A program made the position numbers and the translations under genes. 64,000 nucleotides of DNA from Vogesella alkaliphila (GTDB taxonomy: Bacteria > Pseudomonadota > Gammaproteobacteria > Burkholderiales > Chromobacteriaceae), in contig NZ_BMYW01000009.1 in NCBI RefSeq assembly GCF_014652475.1, positions 1 through 64,000 on the forward strand, written 5' to 3'. Positions 57,337 through 64,000 of this stretch are shown one piece after another. Position 1 is the stretch's first letter. Each line of letters opens with the position of its first letter. The notes below the pieces were generated by a model. The model did no database searches. It had not been told where the DNA came from and worked only from the letters and a program-made list of their open reading frames with translations.

Positions 57337-57711
57337 ATGTTTGACAGTCGGTTCTACTTTACCGGGGCGACGATCCTGGCGGTGCTGTCCACCTTCGCCG
57401 CGGCGTGGACGCTGCTGATGTTCTCGGTGCTGCTGATCTTTGTCGGGCTGTGGCAGGCCGACCGCGAGCAGATCCGCGAACTGGCCCCCAGCACTGCGGT
57501 GATGTTCGTGATGCAGGACGACAGCTCGCCGCGCCCGCTCGACGATTTCATCGGCCACCACCTGATGTTCTACCAGGACGGCATCCCGGTTTATCGCGAC
57601 CTGTTCGACGGCGATCACTACTGGCAGCTGCTGGAAGCCGACAGCAAGGCGCAAAGCGGCGACGACATCATCCGCGTGTTCCCCGGCGTCAGCTACCGGC
57701 GCAAGGGCTGA
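57337..57711 (+). CDS. small membrane-anchored protein of unknown function
   Basis: 124 residues. A long hydrophobic stretch (about 8-40) could form one or two helices, followed by a soluble acidic domain with [28 protein letters not shown] (broken about 68-95). GGGGGG lies 7 nt before the ATG. No recognised family. A reverse exact 13-mer (57774) follows. Confidence 0.6.
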   Translation: MFDSRFYFTGATILAVLSTFAAAWTLLMFSVLLIFVGLWQADREQIRELAPSTAVMFVMQDDSSPRPLDDFIGHHLMFYQDGIPVYRDLFDGDHYWQLLEADSKAQSGDDIIRVFPGVSYRRKG

Positions 57712-57801
57712 TTCGGCGCCATCGCCATGAGCAAGGGCAGCCGCTGACGGCTGCCGTTTTGCTGTCCGGCGGTAAGGTTGGCCGCAAGATGGTGGCTTGG
57801 T

Positions 57802-58821
57802 TTAGCGTGGTGCCCTATCCATGATGCTTTCGGATTCTGCAATCATCTTTTTGCCATCGTCGGCGCGGCCATTTTTATAGTAGAGCCAGCCAAGACCGTT
57901 CAAAGCCACTCCATAGGCATAGTGCTGTGTGCCAAGCACCTTTTCCAGCGTACCCAGGGATGCTTTGTAGTGTCGTTCTGCCGCTTCGATTTGCCGTTGG
58001 TAATGGTAGGCATCTGCAAGCTCGCGTTGTGTGATGCCGGCAACGACACTTTCTGCCATGCCGTTTTCTTGCATGCCTTCCATCACCGCGTTTAGTGTCG
58101 TGATCGCTTCCGGATAATGCTTTTTGTCCGTATACACGGATCCCAGTCGTGACAGCGTATTGAGTATGCGCGGGTGGTTTGGTCGGAGTATTTTTTGCTT
58201 GATGCGTAAGGCGGATAGTAACTGCTGCTCGGCATCGTCGTATTGTTTTGCTCTGGCGTACAAGGTGCCGAGGTTATGCAAGGTTTCGGCGGCTTCGTAA
58301 CTCTCCGGGCCGGCTATTTTCTGCCGCATTGTCAGTGCTTGTTGATAAAGAACTTTTGCGGTGTCGGTTTTTTTCATGTCGACCAACAACAGTGCCAAAT
58401 TGTTCAGCGATTCGGCGACTAGCAAGTGTTCCTCGCCAAGCAGTTTGCGACGCAAAGCCAAGGCCTGTTCCGCGTAGGGCAATGCTTCCTTGCTGCGGAG
58501 TGTTCTTCTTAGTACCGAGACCTGTGCATCCTGGATGTCCGCATAGAGCAGCGTGTCGGGTACGACGGCACCATCACCGTGCAGCAATTCATGCAGCAGG
58601 GATTCGGCCTGCTGCAGTTTGTCCTGCTGGATCAATACTCGGGCCAGATCCCGTTTTGCCTGTTGCCGAGCAGTGTTGTCGCTTGCTGTCGCCAGTGCCT
58701 GATGCGCTGTTTGGTACGCTTGTGAGTACTCCCCATTGATGATCATGGCGTCGATGGCGCTTGCCCCGGCAATGGCCGGGAGTTGGAGTGCGGTGATGAG
58801 GAGCAGGGTCATGCGTTTCAT
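57802..58821 (-). CDS. TPR-repeat protein, kinesin-light-chain-like repeats
   Basis: 339 residues with a signal peptide (MKRMTLLLITALQLPAIAGASA) and five to six tetratricopeptide units of the TPR_12 type (LPYAEQALALRRKLLGEEHLLVAESLNNLALL is the clearest, given here only as part of a longer run at about 115-150). Periplasmic interaction scaffold, partner unknown. Base composition is somewhat less GC-rich than the neighbours. Start at 58821. Confidence 0.8.
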   Translation of the reverse strand: MKRMTLLLITALQLPAIAGASAIDAMIINGEYSQAYQTAHQALATASDNTARQQAKRDLARVLIQQDKLQQAESLLHELLHGDGAVVPDTLLYADIQDAQVSVLRRTLRSKEALPYAEQALALRRKLLGEEHLLVAESLNNLALLLVDMKKTDTAKVLYQQALTMRQKIAGPESYEAAETLHNLGTLYARAKQYDDAEQQLLSALRIKQKILRPNHPRILNTLSRLGSVYTDKKHYPEAITTLNAVMEGMQENGMAESVVAGITQRELADAYHYQRQIEAAERHYKASLGTLEKVLGTQHYAYGVALNGLGWLYYKNGRADDGKKMIAESESIMDRAPR

Positions 58822-58937
58822 CGGGAGATTTCTGACGTGATGGCGGGGTAAGCATTGCATTACAGCACATCATTTTATGCAAATAAAATTGTGATGCTCA
58901 TGCCCGGTCATGTGGTTGTTTCTATGTGCGACAACAA

Positions 58938-58971
58938 AAAAGGTTGGCCGCATCGCTGCGGCCAACCTTTT
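58938..58971. terminator. 13-mer inverted pair forming the thiC terminator
   Basis: 15-bp perfect stem (58938-58952 / 58957-58971), both arms exact copies of the dispersed word, TCGC loop and A/T runs on both sides. Located 24 bp past the thiC stop on the minus strand. Confidence 0.88.
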
Positions 58972-58986
58972 GTTTCACGTGAAGCA
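58971..58986. promoter_or_regulatory. parS-like site (one mismatch) abutting the thiC terminator
   Basis: TGTTTCACGTGAAGCA differs from the 16-bp parS consensus at one base and begins at the last base of the hairpin. Confidence 0.65.
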
Positions 58987-58994
58987 AAACCGGC

Positions 58995-61010
<2,016 letters not shown>

Positions 61011-61014
61011 TTAC

Positions 61015-61133
61015 GCTTCCCTACGCCGGTATTATCCGGGTCAGGTTCGAAGGGTGACTCTCACCCGCTGCGGCTGCTGTCCCCGCCGGCGCCTTGGCGC
61101 GGATGGTACACAAGCCGGAGCAGGACCCCTAGC
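61015..61133 (-). ncRNA. TPP riboswitch (THI element) controlling thiC
   Basis: On the minus strand: a GGGTGAGAG segment, ACCCTTCGAACCTGA, then CCGGATAATACCGGCG and GTAGGGAAG, the conserved core of the thiamine-pyrophosphate aptamer, about 115 nt upstream of the thiC start. TPP binding is expected to reduce thiC expression. Confidence 0.93.
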
Positions 61134-61268
61134 GATGCTGTGAAGGTAAGGTAAATGTGGGATAATCGCAAGTTAGCAATCGTTTGGACGATTGCGAAAG
61201 CCCGGTTGTCGCAGCCCGGTTTTCAGAGTCGTCCTTGATATTGTCTTGAATCCAAGCCGGAGTTTCCG

Positions 61269-61928
61269 ATGAATTTCGAACAAGCCCGCTTCAATATGGT
61301 TGAGCAACAGATCCGTCCGTGGGACGTGCTCGACACCTCCATTCTCGATCTGCTGTTCCACGTGAAACGCGAAGATTTTGTCGCGACCGACAAGCGCGCG
61401 CTGGCCTTTGTCGACACCCAGCTGCCGCTGGACAATGGCTGCACCATGCTGGAGCCGAAGGTCGAAGCCCGCCTGGTACAGGACCTGCAGGTGAAAGCCA
61501 GCGACAAGGTACTGGAAATCGGCACCGGCAGCGGCTACCTGACCGCGCTGCTGGCCGCCGTCGGCCAGCACGTGTACAGCGTCGACATCGACGCGCAGCA
61601 GCTGCAGCACGCCGCGGCCAACCTCAAGACCGCCGGCATCAAGAACGTGACGCTGAGCCAGGGCAACGGCATCGAAGGCCTGGCGGCGCAGGCGCCGTTC
61701 GACGTGATCTGCGTCGGTGGTTCGGTACCGGTGGTGCCGGAAGCGCTGAAGGCGCAGCTGGCCGTCGGCGGCCGCATGGCGGTGATCGTCGGCGATGCGC
61801 CGGTAATGGTCGCCAAGATCATCACCCGCGTGTCCGAAACCGCCTATCAGGAAAGCGTCAGCTTCGATACCAATATCGCGCGCCTGCAGCAGCTGGACGC
61901 GATCGAGCCGTCGCGCTTCAGCTTCTGA
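61269..61928 (+). CDS. protein-L-isoaspartate O-methyltransferase family protein
   Basis: 219-residue SAM methyltransferase of the Pcm fold: N-terminal RFNMVEQQIRPWDVLD, SAM loop LEIGTGSGYLTALLA (about 84-98), then YSVDIDAQQ. In place of the canonical repair-enzyme substrate motif it has TMLEPKVEARLVQDL, characteristic of the alphaproteobacterial/betaproteobacterial Pcm-like group found beside rhodanese or tolC genes, so true isoaspartate repair is uncertain. It contains a parS-like site (61355-61368). Overlaps the rhodanese gene by one base. Confidence 0.85.
   Translation: MNFEQARFNMVEQQIRPWDVLDTSILDLLFHVKREDFVATDKRALAFVDTQLPLDNGCTMLEPKVEARLVQDLQVKASDKVLEIGTGSGYLTALLAAVGQHVYSVDIDAQQLQHAAANLKTAGIKNVTLSQGNGIEGLAAQAPFDVICVGGSVPVVPEALKAQLAVGGRMAVIVGDAPVMVAKIITRVSETAYQESVSFDTNIARLQQLDAIEPSRFSF
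61355..61368. promoter_or_regulatory. parS-like site (one mismatch) inside the pcm-like gene
   Basis: GTTCCACGTGAAAC, one change from the perfect core, in coding sequence. Confidence 0.55.
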
Positions 61929-62254
61929 TGATCCGCGAAATCAACGCCCGCGAGCTGGCCGACTGGCTGGCCGACGCTTCCCGCCCGCAGCCGGTGCTGC
62001 TCGACGTGCGCGAGGACTGGGAGTACGCGCTGTGCCGCATCGCCGGCTCGCGCCAGATTCCGATGAACCTGATCCCGCTGCGCCACAACGAGCTGCCGGA
62101 TGACACCCCGGTGGTGACCATCTGTCACCACGGCGTGCGCAGCTACCAGGTCGGCCTGTTCCTGGAGAACGCCGGCTTCGAGCAGGTACTGAGCCTGCGC
62201 GGCGGCGTGGCGGCGTGGGCGGACGAGGTCGAGCCGGCGATGGCGCGCTACTAG
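61928..62254 (+). CDS. single-domain rhodanese-like sulfurtransferase
   Basis: 108 residues. LLDVREDWEYALCRIAGS (about 24-41) and the active-site loop CHHGVRS (Cys about residue 66) are typical of rhodanese domains, with GGVAAW near the end. Cytoplasmic. Its start overlaps the methyltransferase stop (TGATG), so the pair is translationally coupled. Physiological sulfur donor and acceptor unknown. Confidence 0.9.
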   Translation: MIREINARELADWLADASRPQPVLLDVREDWEYALCRIAGSRQIPMNLIPLRHNELPDDTPVVTICHHGVRSYQVGLFLENAGFEQVLSLRGGVAAWADEVEPAMARY

Positions 62255-62274
62255 GCGCATGTTGGCCGCACCCG

Positions 62275-62302
62275 AGCCGCCCGCTGGGCGGCTTTCTTTT
62301 TG
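62275..62302 (+). terminator. terminator after the rhodanese gene
   Basis: 8-bp perfect stem AGCCGCCC (62275-62282) / GGGCGGCT (62286-62293) with GCT loop and a T-rich tail. Confidence 0.8.
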
Positions 62303-62310
62303 CCACACTC

Positions 62311-62458
62311 CCACGAAACGACACGAAAAATCAGGACCCAAGCGCGGGGTGTCGGCCTGGAAAACGCGCCCAGCGACGGGCGTCAGGGCGACGCCGGCGC
62401 CAGGGGTTGCTGCCGCAACCACCGCTTACGGCCTGAACTCGTTCGTGTCTTTTCGTGG
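62311..62458. repeat. 148-bp element bounded by 17-bp inverted repeats
   Basis: Left end CCACGAAACGACACGAA (62311-62327). Right end TTCGTGTCTTTTCGTGG (62442-62458) is its inverse with one mismatch. The interior is GC-rich with small palindromes and no ORF. The layout resembles a miniature inverted-repeat element. It lies directly upstream of ung. Confidence 0.6.
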
Positions 62459-62478
62459 CTGGAAACCAAGGACCTGTC

Positions 62479-63192
62479 ATGAACTACCTCGCCCCCGCCC
62501 TCGCCGCCCTGCCCGCCGACTGGCAGCAGCTGCTGGCAACGCCGGCCATCAGCGCGAAACTGGCCGCGATTGACGCGAAACTGGCGGAGCGCGCCGCCGC
62601 CGGCGCGGTGATCTACCCGCCGCGCGAGCTGGTGTTCAACGCGCTGCGCCACGTGGTGCCGGCCGACATCCGCGTGGTGATCATCGGCCAGGACCCGTAC
62701 CACGGCGCCGGCGAGGCGATGGGGCTGAGCTTTTCGGTGCCGGACGGGGTGAAGATCCCGCCCAGCCTGCGCAACATCTACAAGGAACAGCTCGGCGACC
62801 TCGGCCTGCCGCCGCCGGCCAGCGGCAACCTGACGCACTGGGCGGCGCAGGGCGTGCTGCTGCTGAATGCCTCGCTGACGGTGGAAGCCGACCGCGCCGG
62901 CAGCCACGGCAAGCTCGGCTGGCAGGCGATCACCGACGCGCTGATCGACGCGGTGAACGCGGCCAACCCCGGCTGCGTGTTCCTGCTGTGGGGCAACTGG
63001 GCGCACACCAAGGCCGAGCGCATCGACGCCGCCCGCCACTGCGTGCTGAAGGCGGCGCACCCGTCGCCGCTGTCGGCCAGCCGCGGCTTTCTCGGCTGCC
63101 GCCATTTCTCGCAGGCCAACCGCTGGCTGGCCGAGCGCGGCCGCGGCGAGATCGCCTGGGGCGGCGCGGCGGCGCAGGGCGGGCTGTTCTAG
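62479..63192 (+). CDS. ung: uracil-DNA glycosylase
   Basis: 237-residue family-1 UDG that removes uracil from DNA. The water-activating loop GQDPYHG (about 73-79), LLLNASLTVE, and the DNA-intercalation loop HPSPLSASRG (about 195-204) are intact. Start ATG 62479 fits the family N-terminus. The 3' end overlaps the convergent speD by 4 bp. Confidence 0.96.
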   Translation: MNYLAPALAALPADWQQLLATPAISAKLAAIDAKLAERAAAGAVIYPPRELVFNALRHVVPADIRVVIIGQDPYHGAGEAMGLSFSVPDGVKIPPSLRNIYKEQLGDLGLPPPASGNLTHWAAQGVLLLNASLTVEADRAGSHGKLGWQAITDALIDAVNAANPGCVFLLWGNWAHTKAERIDAARHCVLKAAHPSPLSASRGFLGCRHFSQANRWLAERGRGEIAWGGAAAQGGLF

Positions 63193-63548
63193 ACGCGGGC
63201 GGGGAGCTGGCCGCGGGCCACGCAGCGCTGTTCGCTGCGGCCAACCTGCAGCGCTTGTTGCAGTACCGCCAGCGCGGCCTGATGCGCGGCCCGGCCGCAC
63301 AGGAACAGGTCGACGGCGGCGTAGCCGTGTTCCGGCCAGGTGTGGATGCTGATGTGCGACTCGGCCAGCAGCAGCACGCCGGTGACGCCCTGGCCGGGGC
63401 CGAAATGGTGGAAGTGGCCGGCCAGCACGTGCGCGCCGGCGGCACGGGCGGCGGCATGCAGCGCCCGTTCCACCGCGGCGGCGTCGGCCAGCGCGGCCGC
63501 CGGGCAGTCGTAGAGGTCGGCCAGCAGGTGTTCGCCGAGGTGGCTCAT
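63189..63548 (-). CDS. speD: S-adenosylmethionine decarboxylase proenzyme
   Basis: 119 residues, the short SpeD form of the Bacillus/Thermotoga type. The self-cleavage site is the Ser in AESHISIHTWPEHGYAAVD (about 61-79), producing a pyruvoyl group. It makes decarboxylated SAM for spermidine synthesis. It overlaps the upstream small protein gene by 4 bp (ATGA) and the convergent ung by 4 bp. A one-mismatch 13-mer (63236) lies inside. Confidence 0.93.
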   Translation of the reverse strand: MSHLGEHLLADLYDCPAAALADAAAVERALHAAARAAGAHVLAGHFHHFGPGQGVTGVLLLAESHISIHTWPEHGYAAVDLFLCGRAAHQAALAVLQQALQVGRSEQRCVARGQLPARV

Positions 63549-63694
63549 TTGTGGCCGCCGAAGAAGCCGCCACCGCCAGAATGGCCGCTGCTGCTACGAT
63601 AGCTGCCGCCATCGTCGCTGTTGGCGGTGTAGTTGATCAGCGTGCTGACCAGCACGATTGCGGCGCAGTACAGCAGATAGGTCAGGCGGCTCAT
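63545..63694 (-). CDS. 49-residue membrane protein with Gly/His-rich tail
   Basis: ATG 63694 to TGA 63545. One transmembrane segment (about 5-22: YLLYCAAIVLVSTLIN), a short polar linker and a tail rich in Ser, Gly and His (GHSGGGGFFGGHK). Coupled to speD by a 4-bp overlap and separated from the next upstream gene by 1 bp, so the three form a unit. Unknown function, but the coding potential is supported by tight packing and the membrane pattern. Confidence 0.7.
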   Translation of the reverse strand: MSRLTYLLYCAAIVLVSTLINYTANSDDGGSYRSSSGHSGGGGFFGGHK

Positions 63695-63695
63695 G

Positions 63696-64000
63696 TCAGC
63701 TTTCCAGCGGCAGCAACAGGATGACGGAGGCGATGAAGCAGATGCCGATGATCTCGCTGCTGTCGCCGGTCAGCAGCAGCGGTACATTGAGCAGCCATAG
63801 CAGCGCCACGGCGCCGTAGCCGAGCGGGCGCAAGGCGGCCTTGCCGGCGGCAGTGCCCGCGCTGCGGAAAGCCGATACCAGCGGGGCGTCCTTGCCGAAC
63901 CAGCGCGCCATGTCCTGGTCGCTGACCTTGCGGCTGCTGCTCCAGGTCAGCTCCTGCGGGCCCTGTTCGCTGGCCAGCAGGGTGTTGCCGTCCCGGCTCT
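63696..64000 (-). CDS. partial gene upstream of speD, C-terminal membrane region
   Basis: The reading frame is open from the window edge to a stop at 63696, at least 101 codons. The visible C-terminus has a soluble part (SRDGNTLLASEQGPQEL..., residues before the internal Met at 63911) then two hydrophobic segments (ALLWLLNVPLLL and IIGICFIASVILLLPL). The internal ATG at 63911 is probably not the start, because the frame upstream is coding-like with no stop. Family not assignable from this fragment. It may belong to the uncharacterised membrane proteins that often accompany this type of speD. Confidence 0.6.
   Translation of the reverse strand, partial: SRDGNTLLASEQGPQELTWSSSRKVSDQDMARWFGKDAPLVSAFRSAGTAAGKAALRPLGYGAVALLWLLNVPLLLTGDSSEIIGICFIASVILLLPLES

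Noticed and set aside
57227-57418. 63-codon ORF before the small membrane protein
   Set aside because: No RBS or family pattern, and it overlaps the better-supported ORF at 57337.

Overview
This is a GC-rich (about two thirds G+C by eye) chromosomal segment of a Gram-negative betaproteobacterium, most likely Neisseriales / Chromobacteriaceae (Vogesella- or Chromobacterium-like). The evidence is gene content and order: dnaA-dnaN-gyrB with no recF between dnaN and gyrB, divergent from rpmH-rnpA-yidD-yidC-mnmE; a three-gene pntAA-pntAB-pntB transhydrogenase; LPS core genes waaC/waaA; pyrBI. The genus is an inference. No prophage, IS transposase, CRISPR array or rRNA operon was seen.

Layout. 0-8 kb: argJ and recQ (minus), then a lipoprotein and a ParA-like ATPase / PAS histidine kinase / response regulator row (plus). 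8-19 kb: comEC (DNA uptake channel), rsmJ, a thioesterase, an NhaC-superfamily antiporter, tRNA-Thr, slyX, a nucleotidyltransferase-fold protein, bluB, an ABC-F ATPase, a divergent Lrp/LysE pair and a lower-GC HNH endonuclease. 19-28.5 kb: the replication/translation/membrane-insertion core. 28.5-35.4 kb: LysR with a divergent PhyH-type oxygenase, a solute-binding protein, ugpQ-like and pntAA-AB-B. 35.4-40.5 kb: GNAT, waaA, waaC facing a glycosyltransferase and a sugar-nucleotide epimerase across a 494-bp non-coding region rich in DnaA boxes. 40.5-50 kb: small genes, rlhA, an AT-rich foreign-looking lipoprotein with a structured non-coding element, YitT and YdcZ membrane proteins, a cysteine-cluster protein, MazG-like, and a convergent GGDEF / HD-GYP pair. 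50-64 kb: chemoreceptor, attenuated pyrBI, Sel1 and TPR proteins, TPP-riboswitch-controlled thiC, pcm-rhodanese, ung and a speD cluster cut by the window edge.

Main discovery candidates. (1) A 13-bp word, TGCGGCCAACNTT, with N almost always C or G, occurs about 34 times exactly and many more times with one mismatch, on both strands, inside conserved genes in several reading frames, and as inverted pairs forming terminator hairpins. This is the organisation of the Neisseria DNA uptake sequence and the Haemophilus USS, but the word is unrelated to those, so it is proposed as an undescribed uptake-signal-like repeat. comEC lies in the same window and carries copies. (2) The waaC/glycosyltransferase intergenic region (38.2-38.7 kb) has a diverged 246-bp tandem duplication with perfect DnaA boxes at about 123-bp spacing and AT-rich stretches. 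It is a strong oriC candidate 14 kb from dnaA, whose own upstream region shows only one box. (3) Two exact and four one-mismatch ParB-type parS palindromes are scattered from 14 to 61 kb, as expected close to an origin.
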